A stretch of DNA of 64,000 nt from Cenococcum geophilum 1.58 (lineage: Eukaryota > Ascomycota > Dothideomycetes > Gloniales > Gloniaceae), in assembly GCA_001692895.1 (NCBI GenBank), contig KV748179.1, positions 4,043,222 through 4,107,221 of the forward strand, in the 5' to 3' direction. Of the stretch, positions 36,560 through 47,977 are shown piece after piece. Below the pieces are notes generated by a model. It searched no databases. It was given only the letters and a program-made list of their open reading frames with translations, and was not told the origin of the DNA. Made by a program: the position numbers and the translations under genes. Within the stretch, counting starts at the first letter, position 1; the number at the start of each line of letters is the position of its first letter.

Positions 36560-37590
36560 CGCCTATAAACTTTAAAAATAATATTAATACGCTATCTAAC
36601 CTCTACGCACTCCTTCTCTAGAACGGCCTTGCGCTAGTAACCTATAGGAACTATTCCTTAGTAGTTAACAGCTAGGAGTTATACTGCGCACTTAAAGGAG
36701 TCTTCCCCTACCTGGCTAAGCCGCGTAAACTAGGCGAATAGATTGCCCGCCGCGCGTTTAGTACCTCCTAGCTATAGATAGGTAGGCTTAAGGCTGAAAC
36801 CTTATAAGCCTATATCTCCGCAATTTGTTTACGCTATATGGATTATAGTATCTTAATTGCAGTATTTAAGAATCCTATAGTACACCGATTACTTATTAGA
36901 GCAGCTACTATCTCTCTCTTAGTAAAAAAGGATAAGCAACCCATTACTAGGGATATTTTAGCCTAGGTAGTAACACACGGCCTATTGCTACTAGATGTCA
37001 ACACTAATGCCATATTTACCCTCGCATTTGCTAGATTTCTATAGATAGGCGAGATTATGTATATTACGGCGGAGCTTAAGAACTGAACGACCTTCCTAGC
37101 AAAAAAGGCTACTTAATACGATATCACCTTTACGCCTAGTAGGATGATATTCCGCCTTAAATAGAGTAAAGCCGATAAGTAATACTAGGGCGTTAACGTT
37201 GCTATTGCGGCGGTAGGCGGCCTATTATACTTAGTTGCTGCTATAACAAAGCTGTTTAATAGGGACCCTTAACCCCTTAACTCTCCCTTATTTAGTCTTA
37301 ATAGTAAACCCTTTGCCTCTTTAGGGGTTTATAAGATTCTTTCCTCCTATTTAGTAGCTGCTGGGATTAACCTAAGTAGTTACTTAAACTACTCCTTTTG
37401 CTAGGGCGCTACCTAGTTCGCTAAAGATTTAGGGTGTTTATATTAGCAAATTTAGTAGCTAGGTTAGTGGTTATTAGAAGCCTTTTACCTATACATTAAA
37501 ACTAAGACCACTAACCTTTATCGCCTTAACTCTTACTTTTAGCGTAGTGTACCGCTTTTAGCGTAAGGATTACTACGTAGTAGGTTAAGA
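36560..37590 (+). pseudogene. Tyrosine recombinase of the YR element
   Basis: The C-terminal domain shows the box A region (R-F-L-x-I-G-E-I near 37035) and the box B region ending in an F-Y-L-Y-I stretch near 37490, where the catalytic Tyr is expected, with a GATW-AKDLGC stretch before it. The enzyme cuts and rejoins DNA in place of an integrase. Broken. Confidence 0.8.
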
Positions 37591-37690
37591 TGTTAAGAGG
37601 GCCGCTAAGGCGCTAGTGGTAAGCGAGCTAATAGCAATTTTCTATACCGGGTATAGAAAATCCTAATTGGTTAGCTTATAACTTAGGGTT

Positions 37691-37866
37691 GGCAGAATAT
37701 AGCAGAATACGATAATATGGCAGAACTTGGCAGAATGCGATAATGTGGTAGAATTTGGTAGAATGCGACAATGTGGCAGAATTTGGCAGAATGCGATAAT
37801 ATGGCAGAATTTGGCAGAATGCGATAAGGTGGCAGAATTTGGCAGAATATGGCAGAATACGGTAAT
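37691..37866 (+). repeat. Minisatellite of GGCAGAAT units in the YR element
   Basis: About six rounds of a unit near 27-30 bp built from GGCAGAATTTGGCAGAATGCGATAA-like blocks. Similar blocks occur in the C LTRs (31131-31165, 41888-41925) and at 31447-31475. Confidence 0.9.
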
Positions 37867-37881
37867 GTCTTGTTAGGCGTA

Positions 37882-38052
37882 GGAGCTTTGCTTAGGGATA
37901 TCTAGCCGCTTTAGGGCAAATCCTTAGCAGATTTAAGTGCTAGGAACTAGTAAAACTGTTAAGAACTAGCCCTAGAGCGACCTTATAGCCCTATGCCTCC
38001 TAATTATATAAAAATTAAAATATCCCCTTACGTGACTGCGATAGATAGATAC
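37882..38052 (+). repeat. Split direct repeat B1 of the YR element
   Basis: It matches B2 (38308-38474) over about 165 bp, from GCCGCTTTAGGGCAAATCC to GTGACTGCGATAGATAGATA. A further degenerate copy lies at about 38205-38290. Confidence 0.88.
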
Positions 38053-38161
38053 TAGCGTCTATATATTGCTTGGCAGTATCTACCTTAATAACGCACAATG
38101 CTAAGACCTCCTGTAATATTCGCGAATATTGAACGCAGTTACTACGTAGTTAATTCGCTTT
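38047..38161 (+). repeat. Split direct repeat A2 of the YR element
   Basis: Same orientation as A1 (33606-33717), placed directly after B1, giving the B1-A2-B2 arrangement. Confidence 0.88.
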
Positions 38162-38307
38162 CCCCACCCGCTATCCCTTACACTTAGTATACATTATATA
38201 TAGATAGCGCTTTAAGGCAATTCTTTAGTAGGTGCTAGGAACTAGCAAAACTACTAAAAGCCAGCCTTAATGCGATCACTATAGTTAGATAGTCTTATAG
38301 CTATAGG

Positions 38308-38474
38308 CTTGCGGTCGGGGACATCTGGCCGCTTTAGGGCAAATCCTTAGCAGATTTAAGTGCTAGGAACTAGCAAAACTGCTAAGAACTAGCCCTAGAG
38401 CGACCTTATAGCCCTACGCCTCCTAATTATACAAAAATTAAAATATCCCCTNACGTGACTGCGATAGATAGATA
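38308..38474 (+). repeat. Split direct repeat B2 of the YR element, right end
   Basis: It ends GCGATAGATAGATA, where C pol sequence resumes. An N lies at 38452. Confidence 0.88.
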
Positions 38475-41400
38475 GTTATTATTAAAGATAAAAGTTATAT
38501 CCTTCCTAATTAGTCATATAAGAGGTTTTACTATAATTCTATAGTTATGGATAAACTAGCGGTAGAAGTTATAAAAGCTAAAAAAGGATTAAATCCCTTT
38601 TACTATATAAGGGGGCTTTTAGTTATAGATTGCCTCTACCTTTTTAAGGTTAACCTTAATTTCTTCTATAATTATAATAAACCCGAGGTATTTTATACGT
38701 TTTACCCTAAACTTATATTTTTTAATATTAACTTATAAGCCTACGTTCCGTAGTCTCTCTAAAACCTTTTAATATAAACTTAATACTTAAGTTCGTTGTC
38801 TAAGTATATAAGAATGTCGTCTAGGTATACCGTATAGAATTCGTTAAGGTAATTAAAAAGAACGTTATTTATATACCTTTAGTATATAGCTAGTCCGTTT
38901 ATTAGTCTAAAATAAAGAACTTTATATTTATAGGAACTATAATAGGTACAGAACGTTATTAAATCTTTAGATATAAGGTCTATCCTAATTTGGTAGAAAT
39001 CTTGGCGGATATTAAGTTTAGTAAAGATCTTTACCTAGCTTAGACGTGTAAGGGTTTTATTAATTAAAGGAATAGAATATTGGTCCTTTTAAGTAATAGC
39101 GTTTAGCTTTTAATAGTTAATATAAAAATAAAGGCCTTTATTAGGCTTTTTTATAAACAAAATAGGGGAAGTAAAAGGGGCTTAACTTAGCTTAATAAAC
39201 CCTTTATCTAGGTTATTAATTAAGTANTACTTTATTACTTTTAGCTTATCCGTTAATTATTAGTAGAGGGATTATAGCCTAATAAGTTATTAGCTTCTAA
39301 TTAAATCTTATAATCGTATATCTAGTAAGGGGATAACTTATTAGAGGCTGCTTTTAAGAATATATTCTTATAATCTGTATAAATAGCAAAAAGGACGCAT
39401 TTAACTAGTTCCTTGTCGGTTTCCTTAACTAGCTTTTCCTCCCTATTATTAATAATTTGGTTAATCTTATATAGGCTCGTTATAAAGACCTTATTATCCT
39501 TCCGGTATATATTAAAGTAGAACACTATAGCGCTAATTACGGCGATGTTTACTATAGGGGGGTTATATAATAATGGGGGCGTATATAACCTTAGGGGCTT
39601 CTAGGGTACTGGCATTATTATTACTTCTTTTAGCTCCTATTGTATCTTTCGGAGGTTATTTCTTATATTCTATTAATACGTTCTTTTCTATACCGGTTAA
39701 ATCTACGTCACTATTTACCTTACTTCCGTACGTAGAGTTCTCTTTAGATATAGCGCTTTAGGAGAGTATCTTTATTAGTATGGAGTTCTTTCTAGCTTCG
39801 TAGTAGGCGTCTTTTCAGGCGAAGGCTAGGTTACGGGCCCAGACATCTTACTAGTGGTAGGGTTAGCCTTTACGGCTAGTGTCTTATAATTAGTTCGGAT
39901 TTCCCTAATAAAGGAGGATAGTTTTGGTCTATCCTCTGGCTAGATAAATTATCTTTATTATATGTTTAACTAAATATTAAAATAGGATATCTATTTCCGG
40001 CTAAGGATTATATTATAGGAACCTAGGTTTAGGATGCAGAAAGGGATACCGTATTAGCGTTATCCATTAAAAGCGATATATAACTTTAAAACGTGGGTAA
40101 CCGGCTAACTGGCTTAGCTATTATAGCCTTTTACCTAGATAGGCTTTTCTAATTAGGTGGCTTTTGCATTTAGAAATTTAGCAATATTATTTATATAGGC
40201 AGTATTTATAAAGGCGAAGCTATTTGCTTTAGTGTTAATAAGGGCGGTTATATTTACTTTATATCTATTTTAAAATACTATATATAGAATGGTAAAATGC
40301 TTTCCACCCATTAACTAATTAAGATTATCTCTTTAAGATTAATAGGATACCCTAGGGGGGAGTCTTTCCCTAGGATTCTTTTTTCCTAACTTATTAGACG
40401 TTTCTTCTTCCTCTAACTCTTTAATATTGCCTATATCCCTTAGCTCTAAGTAAGATAAGGTAAAGTAATCCTCCTTATTATAGTTGTAGCACGTGGCCAA
40501 GGTAGGGTTAATTAGGGTATTACGACGCGTACTAGTTAGGGGTGTGGTACGTAGCTAGTCAGGCGAGGCTCGCTAGTACATAGATATAACCGCTTTTGGT
40601 ATAAGAGCGGTCGTGGCTTATCTTCCTACTCTAGCTCCTATAGGTATAATTAATGAGTTTTAATTATTCTGGGGTTACTTCTGCTAATTAGGGCAAGCGT
40701 TAATTTGCTTTAGTTCTAAGTCTAATAATAGGCAATAAGCTGCGAGTCTATTATACGTTGGAAGGTTATTTAAGGTTACAGCAATCTTCTCTTATAGCTG
40801 GATTATTAGCTTATTATATAGGTCTAGTTAGTAGTTTTTAAGGGGGACCTAGCCTTTTCCCGTAAGGTATAGGAATTAAGTTTAAAATTTAGTAAAGGGT
40901 TAGTTTAGTTTTATTATTAAGTGATTATAGTTATACCGGGCGTCCCGTACTTTATTTAGGTTAACATAAATAGCCGCTAAGTACTATATTATCTTATTAA
41001 TAGATATAAATTGGATAGGGGAATTGTCCTTAAACTTGGCTTAAAGGTGCCATTAGGCGTCCCTAATAGTTTAACTAAAGAGGTAGAGTATTTTAGCTTC
41101 TTTAGAAAAGAAATGGTTATAATTAGCGCGGAGCTTTTCTTATACTTAAATCCTCTAATTTTTAAAGGTAGGGTCTATCCCGTTAAATAGTGGTTAGGGG
41201 TTAAGGAGCTTAACAAACTTTAATTGCTTTATTATTATATCCGTACTCTTTAGTATATTATATTTAGTAGAGTAAATAGGTTAGCTAGGGCTTTAAGAAG
41301 GGGAAGCTAGGCTATTTTATAGGGTCTCTTATATATTCCTTACCTTAAGACGATTAGCTTTTTGGCTAGCTGTAAGGGCGTAAATCTGCTCGCGTACGTC

Positions 41401-41600
41401 TACGATATTATTATTGTCTTTAATTTCTAATCCTAATTAGATCTTAGGTTCCTCTTAGGTAGAGGCAGCTCTCTTAAATAAGCTAGCTTTAGGTGCCATC
41501 GTTAGCTTCCTAGGGTTCGTCAGTATTATATGCTTTGGTTTTAATTCTGGGGGTATAGGTCTAGTCCTATTTAGCTTATAAAGTGGGATATTATTAAGGC
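38475..41600 (-). pseudogene. C gag-pol, first segment (gag, pre-RT, RT)
   Basis: Minus strand, reading leftward from about 41500: gag-like with a knuckle-like stretch at about 40500-40470, protease region (about 39800-39550), the pre-RT stretch at 39525-39322 (67 codons open, ending ...YTDYKNIFLKAASNKLSPY, the usual motif before gypsy RT), then RT to 38480. The leader (41583-41705) has a 26-bp direct repeat GGGATATTATTAAGGCCTTC. A fossil. The + frames at 38547-38738 and 39573-39761 are shadows. Confidence 0.85.
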
Positions 41601-41730
41601 CTTCCTAGGTGGCGTAGAGTTATTTTAGTGTCTAAGTATAGCGCGTTAACGCGTCGTTGCAGACGAAGTTTCTTTTAGGGTGGGATATTATTAAGGCCTT
41701 CCCAGGCAGTTCAGGGTAAGCTTAGTATAA

Positions 41731-41936
41731 TATTACGGCTTATATAAATGCCTCTAAACTAAAGCTTGTAGAATACTGTATTACGAAGATACTAAGCTAA
41801 AGAGAAGGAAAAGGGGTTGCTAGGACCGATGTAAACAAATATATAGAGTGAGCCGCTAAGGCGCTAGCTTTGGGCTAATCGCAGGTCGGCAGAATATGGC
41901 AGAATTTGGTAGGTAATGTGCGATAGCGCTGTTACA
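41731..41936 (-). repeat. 5' LTR (element sense) of chromovirus C
   Basis: 206 bp; + strand reads TATTACGGCTTA...GCGCTGTTACA, followed by AGAGT and D gag. Confidence 0.93.
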
Positions 41937-41941
41937 AGAGT

Positions 41942-42456
41942 TACTATATAGTAAAAGGAACGAGACTAATAGACGATATATATATATAAAGGGATAATAA
42001 TATACTACAAGGAATAAAGGAATGTTTAATTAAAAGTTTTGCGTTTTATTATAATAACGCATACTAAATTTATAAGGACGCTAAGTATAGCGTAAGCTAT
42101 TAGCTATAGGAGCTAAAATTATTAAAGTTTAAAGGAACTAATAAACTAGTTTATAAATTGGATATTAAGGGTAATAAATTTAATATAGGCGAAACATTTA
42201 GTAATAATAAGGTAATAAGAGTAGCTTACTAGGAGTATATAGACCTCAGAAATGTTATAAAAGAGGTAGAGGATAATTCCACTATAGAATAGGGAATATT
42301 AGTAGGGATTAAGACCCTACTAGATATAATATCTATCGCTTTATAAGATATAAGAGAAGTAGGATAATAAACTACTTCGGCACTTAATAAAGACAAAAGG
42401 CTAAAGGCTTAAGATTCTTAAGATAAGATAAAAGATAACTAAGATTCTTAAGATGA
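41942..42456 (+). pseudogene. D gag, second segment
   Basis: It continues D after C and is collinear with B 16575-17150, including the AAGATTCTTAAGATGAGATA repeats. It is cut by F at GATAA (42457-42461). Confidence 0.85.
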
Positions 42457-42461
42457 GATAA

Positions 42462-42654
42462 TGTAACCGACTACAGGTGCTGCCCGAGACAGCCTTAACG
42501 CTACCCTATATATTGATCGCAGATTAATATTGCTTGTAGATTACTATTCCCATTTCATCCTGTTACCTACACCATTTCATATATATATACCTCTTGATTT
42601 CCATAGATTTATAATTAAGTTGCTCGTTTAATTCCCATATACTGTAAAGCTTAT
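42462..42654 (+). repeat. 5' LTR of element F
   Basis: 193 bp, beginning TGTAACCGACTAC and ending AAAGCTTATA. It pairs with 47978-48170 and is related to the solo LTR at 43150-43343. Confidence 0.94.
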
Positions 42655-43021
42655 AGTTATAAGCCCGGGCTGCCTACCGTACTGTATCTGATCTGTATAT
42701 TCAGCGCTTACTAAGCAATTAATTTACTACCTTGTTGAAGAAGTCACTACTTCTTCTACCTTTGCAAGTGTTTTGAGCTTCTTCCGGGTACCTCTCTTGT
42801 ACTTATAATTACCTTTATTTACTAAACGGACGGACGATTAAATATCGATCGCATTGAATATTGATTAAACCGAACTAAACCTAACTGTATAAACCTGACC
42901 GTACAAACCTAACCTCCTTTAACCTAGATATATAACCATTTAATAGAGTTGACCTATCTACTATAGCGTAACGACCTTATATGGCGTCCAAGTGAGAGCC
43001 TAGCTAGCGTAATAGCCCGAG

Positions 43022-43094
43022 CACAGAGCTAGAGCGAGATGCTAGAGTATAGAGCTAGAGCGAGATGCTAGAGCACGGAGCTAGAGCAGAAGCT
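43022..43094. repeat. 26-bp tandem repeat in F
   Basis: About 2.8 units of a 26-bp repeat containing AGAGCTAGAGCGAGATGC. Non-coding as far as I can see. Confidence 0.85.
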
Positions 43095-43149
43095 AGCTTG
43101 GATATACTGATGGTAAGAGATAAGGATACTGGGTAGACATAAGGAAGGC

Positions 43150-43343
43150 TGTAACCGACTACCGGACCTTGTATATTACCCTGTTTCACCTACGTTAGCA
43201 CTACCCTTGTATGTCTCGGATATGTTTAAAATGAGTTATAGGCTTCGGAATTCGGGGTCTACTTTTATGTATTTATACTACTTGATTTCTATAGATTTAC
43301 AATCAAGTTGCTCGTTTAATTCCTATACACTGCAAAGCTTACA
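43150..43343 (+). repeat. Solo LTR of the F family inside F
   Basis: 194 bp, TGTAACCGACTACCGG...AAAGCTTACA, with TSD AAGGC (43145-43149, 43344-43348). Its ends match the F LTRs but its middle differs clearly, so it comes from another subfamily. Confidence 0.93.
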
Positions 43344-43619
43344 AAGGCACTAGACTGACGGTAGCTAGAGGACCGTTGCTAAAACCAGATAACCGTTTAA
43401 ACGACCGGCTAGCGAACACTAGATTAATTCGACTGGATCGAATATTGAATACTAGATTAAACTAAACTAGAGCCTTAATATAGGCCTGTTGCTAAATTAA
43501 ATTAAGGCTTTTTAGGGAGGCACTAATACTATACTGAACGGATGATTAAACTAAGCGTACGAACTGACGGCAGGGTAGGCGAAATCCGTTATCGATTAGA
43601 TTGATACGATACGCGAGAT

Positions 43620-43645
43620 CATATCATATCATATCATATCGATTG
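43620..43645. repeat. (ATATC)n microsatellite near the hAT1 end
   Basis: Four to five ATCAT/ATATC units just inside the TIR. Similar GATACGATACG motifs sit inside the other end (46786-46815), so the subterminal regions are loosely symmetrical. Confidence 0.85.
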
Positions 43646-44376
43646 ATTTTTTTAATCCGCTACCAAATAAGCGAGTAATCTACCAACGTCCTTAGCTTCT
43701 CTACTAATTAGGTATTACCTTTCTACCCTCTCTATTTATACTTCTCTTTATATAAAATACTATAAAATAAAATAAAAGTAGTAAAAAAGAGAGGAGATTG
43801 AACTTAGTTACTTTTATCTATTCCTCGTTATCCTCTAGTTCTATAATCCGATCCTTACCCTCTAATGCTCCTACTGCCGCCGCTATAGGCTGAGAATTTT
43901 TATTGTACGATGAATATCGAGCCCTATGATCCCGCTACTTGCAATTTCCATAGCACCCACTACAGAACCCTGGGAGACTCCGACACTTAGTAAAGGGGCA
44001 AGGGCCTACTAGATAACGCGGAGTTGCCGTACAAGCCTTATATGGCTAGCGTTAATTAGCTCTCTGCCTTATATAAGTAATATAGCTTACTTATAGTTAT
44101 ATTTAGAGATCTACGGCTCTGAATTAGAATTGCATTTATATATAAGGGCCTCCCCGTCCAAACCTACTTCTCTAATACCCCCCCTACCCAAGCCTCCACA
44201 TTAATCGCCGGTAAAGCTTCTACCCTCTCCTGCTTATCCTAAGAGTAGTTAGTTATATAGGTATATTATACGGAGAGAAGAGTTTACTTACATTATGGCA
44301 ATGTTACTAGAGAATCTCTTGTACGATAGGACGGGAAGTATACTAGACAATTATATTTCCCAATTCTTAATAAAGG

Positions 44377-44454
44377 ACGACGTCGGTAGGATTTGAACTT
44401 ATAATCTATTAAGTTTAAAAGTTAGCATATATTTACATACGCCACCTACGCGCC
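44377..44454 (-). pseudogene. Degenerate tRNA-like sequence (tRNA relic or SINE head)
   Basis: Minus strand, GGCGCGTAGGTGGCG start and GTTCAAATCC B-box-like motif near the end, about 77 nt. The T-arm reads ATAAG-TTCAAAT-CCTAC, which would pair fully (GTAGG/CCTAC) if two G-to-A changes are undone. The anticodon arm is roughly CTAA-CTTTTAAA-CTTA, Lys-like at best. The acceptor arm does not close. So it is either a decayed tRNA gene or the tRNA-derived head of a SINE; no SINE tail is clear. Confidence 0.45.
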
Positions 44455-44589
44455 TTTAGTGGTTACCTTTGCCTAAAATTATTTTATTTATATATCTTAT
44501 ACCCCTACCCCTTAGCGTTATACAACATATCTCTTATATACCTTCCCTCGTACGACTACTATATTTCTTTTATTCCTCCTTTTATCCAA

Positions 44590-46702
44590 AATCTAGCTAT
44601 TCTCTTCTAAAATTTTACTCCTATGCTAACTCTTCATACACTCTGTTCTTTTAACACTTAATATTCCAAGCTTTATTCTTTCCTATAATATTGTATAACG
44701 TCCTCCTAAAAATACTCTCCCTAGTTCGTCGCTTATAGCTAGAATTAAAAGTACCTCTCTTGCAAAGAGTGAAAGCCACAGCTAGCGCTTTATTTGTTGT
44801 TCTTAAGACCACCACTAAAGTGGAGAAACTTTAATTTCGTACGGTACTTTAGAGCAGTAGTCCTTATACTTATCCTGGCTTGCTGGTTAAGTAACCCTTT
44901 TATTTAACTCATTTATAATTTAATCGTACTTATTAAGTTCCTTATACTTATCTTGTGATAGCTTATTATACAATATTATCTAAAGAGAGGTAACAGGCCT
45001 CTCTAATTCTCGGTATGTTTCCTAGAGCCGTTAAACCTTTAGAAGTATTATTTTCTGCCATTTCTTCCTCTAAAATGTCTTAATATACTTTATATAATAA
45101 TTTGGGTAAAGAATAAGTGCAGCGGCGTAAAGAGGCGAGTTATCTGTTCTCTGGTAGTACTCGTTAAACTTTGCCTATACATTCTTTACTTAAAGTAAGA
45201 GAGCTTTATTTAATTTAAAGAGTACCTATTATACGATATTAGCTTTAGCTTAAAATAAAGTAGCTAGAGAGTTATATAAGAGAGTTCTCTATATATTTAA
45301 TAAGCACATCCATTATAAAGAGTACTCAATTAAGTGTTGTATAATCCCCTTATGTCTCTAATATTACACAGTAAAATGGCTTTAGAAAGGTATAAATCGT
45401 ATAAAGAAGCTTTTAGTCTTACGGCGAGATATAATCCTCCTTAAGCGTATTAAAGTTGCTCTTAATATAGTTATTAATTCCTAACTCGTGCTTAAGTGAG
45501 ACGCTTAGTATTTAATACTAGCTATTCCATCTTATATAATTATTAAGTGGAACTCGTCTTCTAACTAAAGTCTTAAACTCCTTCGTACGACTTACTAAGG
45601 CACGGAAGTGTACTATAATATTATAAAGCTTACCAAGTGGGCCCATTGCTTGGAAAGCCTATTTCTACTCAATCTCTTCCTTATAACTTCGCTCCTTTCT
45701 GCTTACATTATTCCTTTTATATAACTTAATAGCCTTAAGTTTAAGAGTACCTTTAAAGAGGAAGGCCTGGACGGCGAGATTAATAGTATACCCCTGGCAG
45801 CGGATACGTTATTAGATGGGATCCTAGGTAATATCCTTATTATTAGCGAGATACTTATAGATTATATAATAGAGAGTATTATTTATTATAGAATTATCTA
45901 TAATAATAGCTCTAAGCTTTTATATAATCCCATACTCCTCTAGAACTAGGAGAAGAGTATTCTATTATTCGGCTCTACTATAACTAAATACCGTATAAAG
46001 GGCAAGAAGAGCTTTTATCTAGTTATCCTGGCTATTAATAAAGTGGGCGCAGACTATAAGAAGAAGGTGGTTATTTAGGGACGTCTAGATATTAATAGAA
46101 AGATAAATACTTGTTAACGCTAATTAAACTTATCTTTATACAATGTCTTTCTATAACTAGAAGGAATAGGTAATCATCCGAGATATTTCTATATGTGTTA
46201 TTATTATTAAATTAGATAACTTTAGATTAAGAGCCTAATAGAAGACATAGAACTCTTCCCACTCTACAATCCGAAATAGAAGGTTTTATACAACAACTAA
46301 GTTAATAAGAGCTTGCTAGATAACTTCCTTATTTAGAACCTTTATAAGGATTATAGAATTAACTTCGTCCGTCCTAAATTCTAATGCTATTTATACCTAA
46401 AGTTCCTAAAGCTTTTTAAGTACTTGCTCCTTTATATGAGTATAAGGCTGTTTTAAGTTAATAGAGATTGCGTGGTCTTTCGTAAGGTATTTTTTTATAT
46501 TTATGGTTAATAGTACTAAGTAGCTTTCGCACTAATTGCAGTATATAAGCCGTCGGTTCTTTTTATCAAATATTAGCTCGTTTTTGTATGGTGGGCGGGT
46601 AAATTTATAGACTGGAGATCGAAGCTGAGCCTGTTATGTGCTAGAGCTCTTAATTAAGCTAGGAGTATTTTTAAGAAGAGATAAATCCGCTTCTGAAGCC
46701 AT
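44590..46702 (-). pseudogene. hAT transposase (hAT1)
   Basis: Start ATG at 46702 (MASEADLSLLKNTPSLIKSS). Near residues 40-80 a BED-like zinc-finger region is visible (N-R-R-L-I-Y-C-N-x-C-E-S-Y and a T-K-D-H-A-I motif). At the C-terminus (about 44820-44690) is the hAT dimerisation signature (ISDELGRVFLGGRYTI, compare S-x-E-x-x-R-x-F-S). About 700 codons, normal for the family. It carries many TAG/TAA codons at Trp and Gln positions, so it is dead. hAT2 has a related gene. The + frame at 44469-44654 is a shadow. Confidence 0.82.
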
Positions 46703-46862
46703 GTTTCGTACGATATTGTAGTAGAAAAGTAATAAATTTAATAGAAGAAAATTTGATGGGGAATGCCAAGGAATATCACGATACTTTGATACGATACGAG
46801 ATATCGTATCGATAGTGGATCGTCGATCTGTATCGCGATAAGATTAGATTTCGCCTACCCTG

Positions 46863-47977
46863 CCGACGGACGAACTGATGAATTAAATCAAAGTTCGGAA
46901 CGTCCAAATAAGGTTACGCTAAGACGCTAACTGGACCCTTCTTGACCCTTTTAAATTGATAGTAAACAACTTCCTACGACCAGTTATAATAGACGACTCC
47001 TATAGTACCACAAGCTTGTAGAATAGGCCAGAACACGAGGCTGATGCTAGATGGACGATTACCAAAACGGTATGGAATGATTTAAGCAGTACTACACTTA
47101 GCTGGATACTAGATGGACAGTTACTGAATAATATTCGATTGAGAGACAACTATTACCAAAGCCGTACGACGACCGTTTAAACACTAGAACAATTTGATTA
47201 ATCGATTGATTGAATTGGGCCAAAGCCAATATTAATATAGGAACAATTAATTTTGATTCCAAAGCACCAATCTTGACGTCTTAACGTCACCAGAGTTACC
47301 AAATGACTACGTTAATCTCCTGCAACAACAGCAGCGTTCTTCCTGCAATAACAGCAGCGTCTAAAGCACATTAATGCAATTGAGCAGCTTTATAAGCACG
47401 TTAATGCAATTAAATAGCTTTAAAAATCTACCTTGATTACAGCTTAAATGACTACCTTGACTATAGATTAAAAGTATCTACCTCGACTATAGATTAAATG
47501 ACTACCTTAAGTATAGATTAAAACGGTATCCCCTGAATCAAACGATTTAGAAGAGCCTCCTATAAAGGATGCTGAACAGTTACCGACTCCTATTAAAATG
47601 GTATCCCCTAAATCAAACGATTTAGGAGAGCCTCCTAAAAAGGATGCTAAACAGTTACCAACTCCTAGTAGAATGGTATCTCTAGATCTACTAGCGTTAA
47701 ACACTATAAGGACTTTAAGATGATATCTTGGATATAATTAAAGCAATTCCAGTCTAGCCTATATCGGCATTAGCCTATATCGGCACCAGTTGCGATAACT
47801 GTAACGTCTCTAAATATGACGTCTATAACGTCACCAGAGCATTAATATCGGCCTATTAGCGAATCGAATCAAGCTTTACCATTCCTAATCTTGTATCTAA
47901 ATTTCCTATTTTGGTACAGTTTTTACCTTTATTTTGCTTTCTACAGCTTTGACTACACCGTCAAATCTAGGGGGGTG
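46863..47977 (+). other. F internal region with coding-like tandem repeats
   Basis: It holds about four 27-bp units (CTACCTYGACTATAGATTAAA type, 47426-47523) followed by two 75-bp units (47524-47598, 47599-47673). Each 75-bp unit reads in frame on + as a 25-residue repeat of the type VSPKSNDLGEPPKKDAKQLP. That argues that F once coded for a small repetitive, perhaps gag-like, protein. The minus frame at 47507-47704 is its shadow. The rest shows no known domain. Confidence 0.6.

Larger units (their letters stand above)
33606..38474 (+). mobile_element. PAT/Ngaro-like tyrosine-recombinase retrotransposon, nested in C
   Basis: About 4.9 kb, + strand. Terminal structure A1 (33606-33717), then coding region, then B1 (about 37882-38052), A2 (about 38047-38161) and B2 (about 38308-38474): split direct repeats. 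No 5-bp TSD; the ends share only ATA, as expected when a tyrosine recombinase, not a DDE integrase, inserts circular DNA. The C element rejoins across it between RT and RNase H. Parts: gag with knuckle, RT, RNase H, tyrosine recombinase. It is broken, with many RIP-type changes, and is younger than C. Confidence 0.88.
30971..41936 (-). mobile_element. Ty3/gypsy chromovirus C, minus strand, nested in D
   Basis: It has LTRs of 210 bp (left) and 206 bp (right) with a perfect TSD AGAGT (30966-30970, 41937-41941); D gag rejoins across it. On the minus strand: leader and gag, pre-RT, RT, RNase H, integrase, chromodomain, a palindrome, and a purine tract (AAAGAGGGGGGTAA read on -) before the 3' LTR. 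It is split between RT and RNase H by a YR retrotransposon (33606-38474). Broken in many places. Confidence 0.95.
43571..46862 (-). mobile_element. hAT transposon hAT1, nested in F
   Basis: Terminal inverted repeats CAGGGTAGGCGAAATC (43571 on) and its complement ending at 46862. The flanking CTGACGG (43564-43570) and CCGACGG (46863-46869) fit a target duplication with one C/T change; hAT elements usually make 8 bp, so one base may be lost. The transposase lies on the minus strand at 44590-46702. The left 1 kb is non-coding, with an ATATC microsatellite and a tRNA-like block. Confidence 0.88.

Noticed and set aside
37691-37866. CRISPR-like array
   Set aside because: Units are contiguous with no unique spacers, in a eukaryotic retrotransposon; it is a minisatellite.
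33606-38161. A1 and A2 repeats as ordinary LTRs of one more gypsy element
   Set aside because: They are not at both termini, B repeats overlap in the split pattern, a tyrosine recombinase is present in place of a DDE integrase, and no 5-bp TSD exists.
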